A stretch of 64,000 bases of DNA from Ariolimax columbianus (Eukaryota > Mollusca > Gastropoda > Stylommatophora > Arionidae), in the NCBI GenBank assembly GCA_036924085.1, contig JAVGWX010000005.1, positions 100,211,672 through 100,275,671 of the forward strand, written 5' to 3'. A model generated the notes under the pieces. That model was not told the DNA's origin. It did not search any database and saw nothing but the letters and a program-made list of their open reading frames with translations. A program made the translations under genes and the position numbers. Within the stretch, counting starts at the first letter, position 1, and every line of letters begins with the position of its first letter. Of this stretch, positions 22,936 through 33,889 are shown in pieces.

Positions 22936-23256
22936 CATATAATCTTATTCAGAATCTGCAGTTTAGATTAAGGTGTGATTCCTGGATGCAGGCAATATAT
23001 TTTTCTTCATCAAATAGTCTTCTGGATAATGCTTCTTTTTTGTTGTATATACCTTCAGTGTTCCATTGAAGGATTTGAGTGGCAGATGTATCAGTGTGTC
23101 CATGGTGGAAGAAACATGCCTTTGTCTGTGTGGGTACCTTAAGGTGTCTCTCTGTATAGTCAGTGTCCGTGTTAATCCTTGGATGAGTTGCGTAGAATGC
23201 ACCAAACACACACGCATGCGCATCTATTTCAACATATAACAGAAATCTAGACTGCA

Positions 23257-23260
<4 letters not shown>
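22936..23260 (-). pseudogene. LINE A, endonuclease N-terminal part
   Basis: Encodes THPRINTDTD.., then ILQWNTEGIYNKKEALSRRL with FDEEKYIACIQESHLNLNCR. The ILQWN..GI and IQESHL blocks are the first two conserved motifs of APE-type LINE endonucleases, including the metal-binding N and catalytic E. Confidence 0.75.
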
Positions 23261-23288
<28 letters not shown>

Positions 23289-23520
23289 ACGTACTCACGC
23301 ACACACACACACATCTGTTTAAACAGGTAACGGAAATCGAGCCTATACCAAACACACACACACACACATACACACCCACACACACGGTACACACACACAC
23401 ACACGCACAAACATGTCTTTTTGAACATGTATTAGAAATCTAGACTGCACCAAAGACACGCACACAGGCCCCCCGCACCCCCACCAACTCACTCATGTAT
23501 TTCAACATAAAAAGAAAATC
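23261..23520. repeat. (CT)n and (CA)n microsatellites
   Basis: (TC)n at about 23258-23272 followed by long ACAC tracts. They continue the CA-rich array seen at 18409-19066. Confidence 0.9.
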
Positions 23521-24057
23521 TGGAGACGAAAATCTAACGATCAAATCTTAACCAGCGGTAGAGAACTCCCCACATACAAACAGGTAGCTATTTGTTGTAG
23601 AAGTTGCTCCTACTGAGTTCTTCACACTGACGAATGTTCTCTGGTAGCAGCTTTGTAGTAACTCATTATATCCCAGTGTGTACTGAAGAAGTTGGACCTG
23701 GGTCCTCTTTGTTGTAGTAAAATCTAGGGCTTTTTAGCAGACTAATCTCTACGGGGATCACAGTCTCGATCCCCACTTTATTAGCTAGGATGCGGTAACA
23801 CAGCCTGTTGCAGGACTACGAGGATGACGCTAGGTAGGATTTTGGTCAGTAATACTTCACTTAATCTAGCACGAGGCAGGGTTTCAGATAGTATATTAAA
23901 CCTGTGTAACAGATCTTAGCTGTACAGACAATATATAGGTAGGCGCTTAGACGTACATCTCACTTTAGAGATTACTTGTGAATACATTCGAAAGAGACGC
24001 ACAGTTGAGACGAGGCGGCGGAAAGAAAAGATTTCACCTCAGATCATTACTTGAGAA

Positions 24058-24101
<44 letters not shown>

Positions 24102-25030
24102 GACTTCAGAGACAGAGAGAGAACACTTCACAGAGTATTATGAGAGAACCACAGAGAGAGAACATTTGACTTCAGAGATTGCATGAGATAGACACAGAGA
24201 GAGAACATTTCAGTTCAGAGACAGAGGGAGAACATTTCACGTCAGAGACAGAGGCACTTTGGAAAGAGACGCTCGGTGGAGAGCAGGCGACGGAGAGATA
24301 TGCAGTTGAGGCAGATTTGAGTTGAGATTTAGGCGACTGAGAGAGGCAGTTGAGATAGACCCGGAGCAAGCAAGGTAACTACCTTCATTTGTTGTAGTGG
24401 TCGTGATTATAAGTAGTCAGTAGCTTATAGAAGCAGTCTCCCAGTCATCCCATTCATCATATTGACGCAGTCCTACTGCTCACGTCGACATCACCTTGAT
24501 CACGCGAATGTAAGTCGTCGGTCGCAGCTAGAGGCAGTTGCCCAATGATCCCATGGATCATATTTCATGCAGTCTATCCTGACCACGTTGAGACCACGTT
24601 GATGTACCGCCGACAAAGAGAAATACGACCACGGACGTCATACCTGGGTTCAGAACCTACGAGCTTCACCATCAGCGGCAATCCGCAACTAAGTTCAATC
24701 GCAGCAGACCAGATTAGGTGATAAGAAAGAACCGTGAAATAACAGTATCGATAAGGTTAGGTTTTAGCGGTAGGAGTATTTTAGATAAGCGTGTGAGAGA
24801 AAGAATTTAAGTTGTTAGAGAGTTTATAGTTGGTAGTGTAACTTGTAACATTTTGTATTGTTTTTAGATTTAGTGTTTCTTGAATTTGTTTAGAGTGAGT
24901 GCAGAGTACAATAAAATAGAGCTGACCCTTTTACCGTCTGTGACAGAGGTCCATCAAATAGATCGGCTCTGGTACACTTGATCCTTACGGAAGGCGGAGT
25001 CTTGGTCAGCACGTTTCACGGTATTCTTAT
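23521..25030 (-). mobile_element. dispersed composite element, copy 3, body and unassigned flank
   Basis: The reverse complement of 23735-23800 reads GTGGGGATCGAGACTGTGAT, then CCCCGTAGAGATTAG, which matches the body at 52230-52270. The related array follows at higher coordinates (25040-25335), the expected order for minus orientation. The intervening 1.2 kb contains GAGAGA-rich sequence (24059-24370) and an AT-rich part. No gene is recognised. Confidence 0.45.
24059..24102. repeat. (GA)n microsatellite
   Basis: About 19 GA dinucleotides, followed by irregular CAGAGAGAGAACA units to about 24290. Confidence 0.95.
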
Positions 25031-25039
25031 ATAAGGTGG

Positions 25040-25335
25040 CGGTTTTGTTAGGGATGTTTCTCCTAACCATGACTTAATGTAAAATCTTTGTCGTCATGTT
25101 TTACCTGGCCTCGATGAGAGGTGGAGTCTTGGTCACTATGTTTCAACTGGCGCTGACGTGAGGTGGAGTCTTGGTCACTATGTTTCAACTGACCCTGACG
25201 TGAGGTGGAGTCTTGGTCACTATGTTTCAACTTACCCTGACGTGAGGTGGAGTCATGGTCACTATGATTCAACTTACCCTGACATTAGGTGAGGTATTGA
25301 TCAGTATTTGTCCCTTGACCCTTACGTAAGGAAGG
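25040..25335 (-). repeat. 42-bp minisatellite, about 6 copies
   Basis: Units of GAGGTGGAGTCTTGGTCACT plus ATGTTTCAACTGACCCTGACGT (42 bp). In reverse complement this is the same family as the CTGACCAAGAC / CAGGGTCAGGTGAAACATA arrays elsewhere. Confidence 0.93.
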
Positions 25336-26038
25336 GTGTGAATCAGTTACTTTCCCTTGACCTTTACGCTGATTCTGGAGCTGAACCTGATGCAAGTCGT
25401 GGCTCCAGTACAAGTTATTCAACGTGTAAACAAAATGACGACGACAGCTAATACAATATTTCCGATGCACTCAGGAAACATCCCACCAGACATCATAAAC
25501 TTAAATAAAGTAATAACAATCAAGAATGATGTACCAGTTATGCATTTAACGAATGCGCCTCGCTGCAATAAAGATACGAGTTAGGAGATTTAGCCAATTT
25601 AGTAAAAACAAAAGGGCAATCATTCTTATCTTCCCAATTTTGGTCTCTGCGAAGTACAGGGCCTTTACTGTAATTGGCCCTTTGTAGGGAACCTATATTA
25701 TGGTGGTTTCTGTAGCATTGTGATTAAGTTGCTAGCCCCCTGCACAACCTTTTTTAATCGCCTTTTACGACATACTTGGAAGGTTTTGTGGAGCCTCCTC
25801 CACAGCTGCAGTAGGAAATGAAGTGTTTTATACTTCACTGTGCCAGGCCAGATGTTTATGAAGTGGAGTGGATCGTTCTCTTATTCGCTGACTTTCTTTA
25901 CATAACAATAAGCCAGTACCTATATACAGCTAGGTTAAGGGGAAGCGTGTAGATACTGGTACTCAAACCTGGTACCTTGGTTGTAGGAAGCAATCGCTCT
26001 GTCTCACTGCAATATTAAAAAACCCAACATAAACTTAC
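25336..26038. other. no recognised gene; possible tRNA-like SINE on the minus strand
   Basis: The first exon base downstream of the Shaw donor (26038) lies here. The reverse complement of 25940-26015 contains CCAGGTTTGAGTACCAG, a passable B-box, so a SINE remnant is possible. I searched by eye for a short C-terminal Shaw exon and found no convincing one. Confidence 0.35.
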
Positions 26039-26963
26039 CCATCCTGTTAACTTTCATATCCATCCCTCCAGGGTGACCATGCTTGATGGCGTTCATTCTG
26101 CGGGTCTGGGGTCCTCCTATAACACTTCCTGGACCCCCCATGCCCGTGACCTTAGATGCTTTCGGCCGTGGGGCCTCAACTGGCAAGACCCTCCTCCTCT
26201 TCTTCGGCAATTTCGACCTGGCCTGCGTGTGCGAGTAAAACAGTGCAAAATTGGAAACGATGACCGGAACTGGTAGAGCGATACACAGCACTCCAGCCAG
26301 GGCGCAGAGGGCGCCCACAAACATGCCAACATAAGTCTTGGGGACCATATCACCGTATCCCACAGTTGTCATGGTAACGATGGCCCACCAAAGCCCAACA
26401 GGTATGCTTTCGAAGTCGTTATCCGGGTTATACTGTATTCTCTCGGCGTAGTAGATGAGAGCCGCAAAGATGACAATACCAAGGACGAGGAAGAAGATGA
26501 GAAGAATTAACTCCTTGGCGCTAGCTTTGAAAGTATGTATGAGAATCTTCAATCCACCCGAATGTCGTGTCAGCTTGCAGAGCCGCATAATTCTAATGAT
26601 GGAGAAGAATTCTAGAATTTCGCTTTCCCGTTTTAACTCCGTGAGCATGAAGTCTAGATAGAAGCTTAAAGTAGCGACAATGTCTATAATATTTACTGGT
26701 GCCTTGAGAAAGTCAAACTTGTTTGGTGCCACAGCTAGCCTGATGATGATCTCAAATGTGAACCAGGCGTTACTGGCGCACTCAATGTAGAAGAACGCCT
26801 CGTGGGGCTCTGTCTCTTTCTTTTCTAGTCGCCACGTGAGGCCGCCTCTTGCTGTCAAGGAAGTGACGTTTTTTAGGATGGGTACCTTCATTTCTGGGTG
26901 GGTTTTCAAACAGAACGACAAGATGGAGATAACGATGAAAAAAACGGATATCACAGCGATGAT
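26039..26963 (-). CDS. Shaw: Shaw/Kv3 K+ channel, exon with S1-S6 and pore
   Basis: Encodes the membrane part of a delayed-rectifier-type voltage-gated K+ channel of the plasma membrane. The acceptor TTATCTTCTCTTTCAG ends at 26964 and coding starts in phase 0 with [11 protein letters not shown] (S1). Then follow the S1-S2 loop, [19 protein letters not shown] (S2), [15 protein letters not shown] (S3), S4 as [39 protein letters not shown] (S5), the pore MTTVGYGDM, and S6 with [12 protein letters not shown] (PVP hinge). After S6 comes [13 protein letters not shown], a block conserved in Shaw tails, then a glycine-rich stretch. The exon closes at ATGG|GTAAGTTT (donor at 26038) in phase 1, so at least one further coding exon is missing. 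The S4 has few basic residues at its start, as known for Shaw, and a Cys (RLCKL) where fly Shaw, as I recall it, has Phe. The alternative reading through the donor ends in a stop 12 codons on and is unlikely. Confidence 0.95.
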
Positions 26964-27011
26964 CTGAAAGAGAAGATAAATGAGAATGACAAGAAATATG
27001 TAGTTTAACAC

Positions 27012-27719
27012 AGAACGAAGATAGATGTTTCAAGTGACGTTAAAAATGTCCTGAAATATATACCGTTAACTGTAGTCTATAAAGTGTAATATATGGCATG
27101 TAATATGTTACATGTAATTTGTAAATTGTAATTCGTAACAGGCAATCTGAATGCAATCTTTGTGTATGACAAGAACAAGAATAGCACCACTGCCCCACAG
27201 AGAGGACGTCGTAAGAGGCGACTAACTATGTGACATGGTATTTCACCGGCCATGGTTAATTCTAATCAGTATATATAGCGCTAACAGGATACAGATCTAC
27301 TTTACTCTAGTGTTTGAGCCCATTGAATTGGACTCGTACATCAGTTAACCACCCTCCACCAGGTGGAGTAATAAGCTGCTCGAGCCAAGCCCGCTAATCA
27401 GGAATTGCTCCTCACGGCTCATCAAGCCCATACCAGAGCTGGGACCTGAACAGAGACATCCACCCAGGTAGATCTACAGGTCGACTAAAAACTAATTATC
27501 TGTAAAATGTAATATTTAACCTGTAAACTGAATCATGTAATCTGAATCTTATAATATATAATCTGTAATTTATAATCTTGATATTCAATCAGCGATATCA
27601 CATTATGCCCGATACCAGGCAGCCACAAGCTGTTTAAATACATTCCTTTCTTTCACTATTTTAGCACCCTGTTGGACCAACAGCTATGCTCAGCCGTCTC
27701 TCCATAGTTGAGTAGCGAA
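27012..27719. other. intron sequence, no clear feature
   Basis: AT-rich sequence with irregular TGTAATATGTAA-like units near 27080-27140 and 27500-27570. GTCGTAAGAGGCGACTAA near 27208 is a short near-palindrome that recurs loosely near 41200 (GTCGTTTAAGGCGACTGA). Confidence 0.5.
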
Positions 27720-28110
27720 TGGACGCTTAAAATTCTAGACCCCACTAGACCGCCACTTTTCGTGCCCATCTGTTGTCAGGTAACGTACACTGCATGTGCG
27801 GCCCCGCTGTATTTTCGTGCCAACGTAGTTTCTACAACGTCATTAAAGGAGGTTTGGAGGCTCATTTGTGGATTTTGAATTCGGTCTGGTAGAGAAGCTG
27901 TCAATGTTCTTCGCTTCATTGCTCTTTGAACAACTTGAAAGCTTTTCTGCGCGTGCTTTTCGTTGGCTCCATACATCGCTGCACTATACCATGACTGAAA
28001 TAACCACTCTGTTGAAAGTATGAGCTCTTGCCTTGACGTTTCTCATCTGCTGAAGTATTGTTTTGATTCGATTGAATCTGAACAAACCTGCTGAATTCCT
28101 TTGTGAAATC
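27720..28110 (-). pseudogene. LINE RT thumb fragment
   Basis: The minus strand encodes MYGANEKHAQKSFQVVQRAM, KRRTLTASLPDRIQNPQ, TSFNDVVETTLARK and a decayed AGHV-like region. This is the QRAMER..L...L.D.I.N..I...T...DV...I...K..WAGH block found after the palm of several metazoan LINEs. Upstream (28110-27990) shifted frames give QQMRNVKARAHTFNRVV. Stops are present. Confidence 0.7.
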
Positions 28111-28565
28111 TCTGGATTTATTATGTAGATGATGTTGATTTCTTAATCCAGGTGTGATTTTTCATAAACAATAAAGACTATCTTAAATGGGCAAATAAAC
28201 TGTTCTTGTCAATACACAAGACCACCAACATGAAAAGATTAACATATTGACGATGGTAGCTTACATCTGTTAGGTAAAGAAAGGTAGACCTACATTTTGC
28301 ACTGCTGTCAGGGATGAAGTGTGAGCGACTGTATTGTTCTAGGCCACGGCCTTATATGAGGTCATGTAACATGTTCCGTTTCCTTCTGTAGTTAAAAGCC
28401 AGATAACCGTTTACCATAGTGTCGATTGGAGCGCATCGATAATATGGATCGATAATGGGGATCGAACCTGGCGTCTGACTACTCATACGATCGTAAATCA
28501 ACTGCTGAAAAACTGACAATTGTATGTACGTTAATACATGTGCCAGTTTGACATGGACACACATA
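28111..28565 (-). other. spacer with a tRNA-like B-box on the minus strand
   Basis: The reverse complement of 28455-28475 contains CCAGGTTCGATCCCC, a near-perfect pol III B-box. Upstream, an A-box is poor and no tRNA clover-leaf could be drawn. A tRNA-derived SINE remnant is the likely explanation. Confidence 0.35.
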
Positions 28566-29150
28566 CATCAACGTTGACTGATCAGATCAGTTGTCATCTC
28601 CATAACGCACGTTGACTGATCAGATCAGTTGTCATCTCTATATTGAACGTTGACTGATCAGACCAGTTGTCATCTCCATGTTGAACGTTGGCTGATCAGA
28701 CCAGATCAGTTGTCATCTCCATATTGAACGTTGACTGATCAGATCAGTTGTCATCTCCATATTGAACGTTGACTGATCAGATCAGTTGTCATCTCCATGT
28801 TGAACGTTGGCTGACCAGATCAGTTGTCATCTCCATAACGCACGTTGACTGATCAGATCAGTTGTCATCTCCATGTTGAACGTTGGCTGATCAGACCAGA
28901 TCAGTTGTTATCTCCATAGCGCACGTTGACTGATCAGACCAGATCAGTTGTCATCTTCATATCGAACGTTAGTTGATCAGATCAGTTGTCATCTTCATAT
29001 CGAACGTTAGTTGATCAGATCAGTTGTCATCTTCATATCGAAAGTTAGTTGATCAGATCAGATCAGTTATCGTCTTCATATTGAACGGTGACTGATCAGA
29101 TCAGTTCTGTTGCCATCTCCACATCAAATGTAGGCTGATCAGATTATCTG
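28566..29150 (+). repeat. 38-bp minisatellite, about 15 copies
   Basis: Units CGTTGACTGATCAGATCAGT plus TGTCATCTCCATATTGAA. Some copies have an extra CCAGA insertion (43 bp). The reverse complement of the same family forms the array at 51560-51800, at roughly 85 percent identity by eye. Confidence 0.93.
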
Positions 29151-29284
29151 TCTGTCGTGTTTGATGGTGTAATGTAACAGACTTTTCGCGATGCATTTCT
29201 TGAAATTGTTCTCCCACTTTTAGTTTTAAGCTTCCAACCTGGTTATCTCACTAAGATTTCACTTTCTTTTGTCATGTTCTTGTT

Positions 29285-29990
29285 ACGGTGAGTCGTAGAG
29301 AGAGAGAGAGAGAGGGGGGGGGGGGGGATGTCCTACTACACTTGCCATGATGAGTCGCAGAGAGGCGGGATGTCCTAATGTTCTTGCCATGAGGAGTCGT
29401 AGAGAGGAAAGGGGGAGGGGGGGGGGGTGTTCTAATGTTCTTGCCATGAGGAGTCGTAGAGAGGAGGGAGAATGTCCTTATGTTCTTGCCACGAGGAGTC
29501 GTAGAGAAGGGCGGGGGTGTTCTAATGTTCTTGCAATGAGGATTCGTAGAGAGGAGGGGTGGGGGGGGGTGTTCTAATGTTCTTGCCATGAGGAGTCGTA
29601 TAGAGGAGGGGGGGTGTTCTAATGTTTTTGCCATGAGGAGTCGTAGAGAGGAGGGGGGTGTTCTAATGTTCTTGCCATGAGGAGTCGTAGAGAGGAGGGA
29701 GGGGGGGGGGTGTTCTAATGTTCTTGCCATGAGGAGTCGTAGAGAGGAGGGGGAATGTCCTAATGTTCTTGCCATGAGGAGTCGTAGAGAGGAGGGGGAA
29801 TGTCCTAATGTTCTTGCCATGAGGAGTCGTAGAGAGGGGGGGGGGGGATGTCCTAATGTTCTTGCCATGACGAGTCGTAGAGAGGGGGGGATGTCCTAAT
29901 GTTCTTGCCATGAGGAGTCGTAGAGAGGCAGGATGTCGTACTGCATTTGCCATGCAGCGCCGTAGAGAGGTGGGATGCGTTTATTTCTTG
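29285..29990 (+). repeat. ~45-bp minisatellite with variable G-runs, about 15 copies
   Basis: Units ATGTTCTTGCCATGAGGAGT plus CGTAGAGAGGAGG plus a G-run of 3-11 and TGTCCTA. The G-runs make unit length vary. On the minus strand it yields open frames rich in MARTLGHPP, which are repeat artefacts. The G-runs could form G-quadruplexes. Confidence 0.92.
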
Positions 29991-30339
29991 TAACGGCCAT
30001 GGCGCGGCTTCTGTGTGACTTATTTATGTCGGAGCCTCCTTCTACCAACCACGATTTCTGCCTCTTGCTCGTGGACCGGAGGTCTGAAAATGATATGCTC
30101 TCGCTGCAGACTGGTCATAATACATTCTGACTAAATGACAAAACCACTTGATATATGTAGGTGTTATTGTAGGCACTAACTGGGTTTTGTCTCCATTATC
30201 TGCCTCATCCAGGTGCGTTTTCGTTCACCAATTGCATTTCGGCTGCACTTCTTACATAGCCCATCTCCCATCTCAGGATCTTACTCTTATGTGTTTCTAG
30301 TAAGGACCAAGTTGACATTGAGAACAAAGTGAAGGAATA
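29991..30339. other. intron sequence, no clear feature
   Basis: No gene or repeat recognised; may hold decayed LINE sequence continuous with the next feature. Confidence 0.35.
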
Positions 30340-30770
30340 ACTAGTATTTTTATCAGCATCCTCTTAGTTGAAAGAAGCACTCTAGTGTTTCAAAATAGGT
30401 GTAATTTGATAGTGGACACTGTTTGCCTTCTGAATTATGTGCGATCTGTCTGTCCACTCTGCCGTCATCAGGGAACATACTACCTGGGTATTTGAACGCC
30501 CTTACGTAATTGATACGTATGTCACTCCTCTTGAAACTTCTCTGCACGTCTTCACGCGATATCATCCTAGCCTCGACCTTGTATGTGTTGATCTGCATGC
30601 CACATTCGTCCCAATCGAAGTTGAGATAGGTTGTGTGGTGTTGTAAACCTTCTCCATTTTGGTAAAAGATGACCAGATTGTACGTCTCCATAAGACATAC
30701 ACTAATAAAACTTTACTACTCCTGTTTGCAACTAATACGTTTTTCACCGGATCTCAATATTTGTCTCATG
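30340..30770 (-). pseudogene. LINE RT palm fragment
   Basis: The minus strand encodes, with shifts, LVIFYQNGEGLQHHTTYLNF, CGMQINTYKVEARMISRED and INYVRAFKYPGSMFPDDGRV with DRQIAH. This follows the order after RT motif C: MQIN..KTE.M, then V..FKYLGS....DGR...EI. It is short and truncated on both sides. Confidence 0.75.
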
Positions 30771-31414
30771 TTGATGAAAAAATCTATAACCAATACACAG
30801 CTGCTGCAAAAAAAACAAACAAACCCGACAAATAAACACAACATCTGAAGGAACTACAACAAAGAAACACAATATAATTATGCAACATAATTCTACAACA
30901 TAATTCTACAACATAATTCTACAACAATTTAACCTTTTGAGAGTCTACATAAAAGAAAGAACAATAGAAATGGCAACATTTTGTAGACAGGAAATACATC
31001 TCCATTTAATGTGATCTCGTGAGCTCACAAATCTATGAAGTGAAATCGAGAAAATTGTGCCTGAATTTTGAGAAAGCAAAGGTCCTTTCGATGAAGATAC
31101 AATGTGAGAGACTTAATTGTAGAAGGTCTAATCTTTTTTAGCTAGGGTGACCGGTTCCCTTTCTAGTTGCATTGTCTTCTCCAACACTGACAGCATCAGG
31201 AAACAATTTTCATTTAGAAGTAATTTGTCAGCTTTGCTCTCAAAGACTTGAGCTTTAACTACTGCGCCACTCGGGTCCTCAATCAAAAGGCAAACGTACT
31301 GCTGCTAACAACAATAAGGATTTGAAGGGTGGTGTACACAAAAACTGACTACAAATGTATTTGAACCCTTACATTCAATCGGTCACTGATTGTGAGGCCT
31401 GGCATGCCTCAACA
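30771..31414. other. intron sequence, no clear feature
   Basis: A-rich start with ACATAATTCTACA repeated four times at about 30886-30925. GAGCTTTAACTACTGCGCCACTCGGGTCC near 31250 resembles part of a tRNA-like SINE. No gene seen. Confidence 0.4.
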
Positions 31415-31765
31415 AGGGAGAGGGGTGACTGTATAAATAGAAAGAAGCAATGTGACAAGTATAATGTGACAAGTGTTTTGTGACAAGTATAACGTGACAA
31501 CAAAAGGAAAAAAGGGAGGAGAGGGGTGGCTCTATAAATAGAAAGAAGCAATGTGACAAGTGTAATTTGACAAAAAAGGATAAAAACCGGAGAGGTGTGA
31601 CTATAAATAGATAGAGGCATTGTGACAAAAATAATGTTACAACAAAAGGAGAAAAACGGAGGATGGGGGGGGGGGGGGGGTTCATTGGGGTGGGAGGACT
31701 CTATAAATAGATAGAAGCAATATGACAAGAGTAATGTGACAACAAAAGGAGTCATAGGGAATGAC
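31415..31765 (+). repeat. ~90-bp degenerate tandem repeat, about 4 copies
   Basis: Units with CTATAAATAGAAAGAAGCAA, TGTGACAAGTATAATGTGACA and ACAAAAGGAGAAA. A run of about 13 G lies at 31668-31680. TATAAATA in each unit looks like a TATA box but is simply part of the repeat. Confidence 0.85.
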
Positions 31766-31802
31766 AGAGGGAATAAATATGTACAAAACAGAGAAGCCAC
31801 TC

Positions 31803-32958
31803 ATTGTCTAGGTTAGCCACGCATATCTGCATTAAGTTAGAGAGTTCAGATATCTAGGCTAGACACGCATAACTGCATTAAGCTAGAGAGTTCAGATATC
31901 TAGGTTAGACACGCATAACTGCATTAAGTTAGAGAGTTCAGATATCTAGGTTAGACACGCATAACTGCATTAAGTTAGAGAGTTCAGATATCTAGGTTAG
32001 ACACGCATAACTGCATTAAGTTAGAGAGTTCAGATATCTAGGTTAGACACGCAAAACTGCATTAAGCTAGAGAGTTCAGATATCTAGGTTAGACACGCAT
32101 AACTGCATTAAGTTAGAGAGTTCAGATATCTAGGTTAGACACGCATAACTGCATTAAGTTAGAGAGTTCAGATATCTAGGCTAGACACGCATAACTGCAT
32201 TAAACTAGAGAGTTCAGATATCTAGGTTAAACACGCATAACTCCATTAAGTTAGAGAGTTCAGATATCTAGGTTAGACACGCATAACTGCATTAAACTAG
32301 AGAGTTCAAATATCTAGGTTAGACACGCATAACTGCACTAAGCTAGAGAGTTCAGATATCTAGGTTAGACACGCATAACTGCATTAAGTTAGAGAGTTCA
32401 GATATCTAGGTTAGACACGCATAACTGCATTAAACTAGAGAGTTCAGATATCTAGGTTAGACACGCATAACTGCATTAAGCTAGAGTGTTCAGATATCTA
32501 GGTTAGACACGCATAACTGCATTAAACTAGAGAGTTCAGATATCTAGGTTAGACACGCATAACTGCATTAAGTTAGAGAGAGCAGATATCTAGGTTAGAC
32601 ACGCATAACTGCATTAAACTAGAGAGTTCAGATATCTAGGTTAGACACGCATAACTGCATTAAGTTAGAGAGTTCAGATATCTAGGTTAGACACGCATAA
32701 CTGCATTAAGTTAGAGAGTTCAGATATCAAGGTTAGACACGCATAACTGCATTAAACTAGAGAGTTCAGATATCTAGGTTAGACACGCATAACTGCATTA
32801 AGTTAGAGAGTTCAGATATCTAGGTTAGACACGCATAACTGCATTAAGCCAGAGAGTTCACATATCTAGGTTAGACACGCATAACTGCATTAAGTTAGAG
32901 AGTTCAGATATCTAGGTTAGACACGCATAACTGCATTAAGCTAGAGAGTTCAGATATT
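31803..32958 (+). repeat. 46-bp minisatellite, about 25 copies
   Basis: Highly homogeneous units TCTAGGTTAGACACGCATAA plus CTGCATTAAGTTAGAGAGTT plus CAGATA. AAGTTAG, AAGCTAG and AAACTAG variants are interspersed. Confidence 0.96.
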
Positions 32959-33239
32959 TAGAAAGCATGTCCACATAAAACGGCAGAAAGGATAGAGAAA
33001 TAGAAGTATGTGCTAAAAAAGAAAAGAAAAGAAAAACAAATGCAGAGACATTCTTGCTATGACCATTACTTAAACATATAGACATTCCAATGGAGACATG
33101 AAGACAAGACAAATGATTAACAATATACTCATACGAGTAGTCTGTTGGTAGGGTCAACAATGGACACTCACCGAGGTACAAGAATGAAAGATTACAACAT
33201 ATGAGACGAGATGCTTGGTAAAGTGAGGTCAGTGCCCCT
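32959..33239. other. intron sequence, no clear feature
   Basis: No gene or repeat recognised. Confidence 0.35.
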
Positions 33240-33690
33240 ATAATAGACACAGTGAGAAATTAGACCAAGGTCACTTGAGGAAACAGAGTGAGAGATACGG
33301 TCAAGATCACTAGAAGAGAGAGTGAAAAATGAAGTCAGGGTCACTATAAGAGACAGAGTGAGAAATGAGGGTCACTAGAACAGACAGAGTGAGATAAGAG
33401 GTCAGAGTCACTACAAGAGACAGCGTGAGAAAAGAGGTCAGAGTCACTACAAGAGACAGCGTGAGAAATTAGGTCAGAGTCACTAGAAGAGACAGAGTGA
33501 GAAATGAGGGTCACTAGAACAGACAGAGTGAGAAAAGAGGTCAGAGTCACTACAAGAGACAGAGTGAAAAATGAGGTGAGGGTCACTAGAAGAGACAAGA
33601 GGGAGAAATGAGGTCAAGGTCACTAGAAGAGACAGAGTGAGAAATGAGGTCAGAGTCACTAGAAGAGACACAGGGAGAAATTATGAAATC
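33240..33690 (+). repeat. 36-39-bp minisatellite, about 12 copies
   Basis: Units GTCACTAGAAGAGACAGAGT plus GAGAAATGAGGTCAGA with small length changes; exact 36-bp spacing near 33421-33457. Related GTCACTAGAAGTGACA sequence occurs once at about 12860. Confidence 0.92.
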
Positions 33691-33734
33691 TTTCAGATAG
33701 AGTGAACAACGCCATTCGTGACATATAGGAAAAG

Positions 33735-33795
33735 AGCAAGAGCGAGAGAAAGAGAGAGAGAGAGAGTGAGAGAGAGAGAGAGAGCGATAGAGATA
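33735..33795. repeat. (GA)n-rich microsatellite
   Basis: Imperfect GA tract within GAGCAAGAGCGAGAGAAAGA-like sequence. Confidence 0.9.
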
Positions 33796-33889
33796 GGGAC
33801 TGAAAGATTGATCAGCTGTGTAGAAACAACTTTACTGACGCATGTAACGACGGTCACACATATGTCCCGCAAAAGCTGTCTAACGACAT

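Larger units (their letters stand above)
19067..23260 (-). mobile_element. nested cluster of RNase H-bearing LINEs
   Basis: One host LINE (call it A) can be followed down the minus strand. Endonuclease start at 23110-22940 (ILQWNTEGIYNKKEALSRRL, ACIQESHLNLNCRF). Endonuclease centre at 22110-21900 (VDITLPNQTVRIYNTYCPP). RT thumb at 21860-21480 (LYTGYVRPVLEYGISAW). RNase H at 21010-20450. Cysteine-rich end at 19322-19075. It is interrupted by an RNase H segment of a second family at 22930-22120 and by a third, 19323-20434. Most of the RT palm is deleted at a poly-C tract (21841-21860). A TTCTTATTCTTCTTC tail at 19068 matches the GAA-type tail of the intact relative at 52833-55235. CA-rich DNA of similar kind lies on both sides. 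Confidence 0.75.

Noticed and set aside
28440..28520. A tRNA gene on the minus strand (good B-box)
   Set aside because: No clover-leaf can be folded and the A-box is poor; a SINE remnant is more likely.
29272..29953. Proline-rich frames of 198 and 96 residues
   Set aside because: Translation of a G-run minisatellite; the frame depends on variable G-run length.
31415..31765. Repeated TATAAATA as promoter elements
   Set aside because: The motif is simply part of each ~90-bp unit; no transcript start or gene follows.
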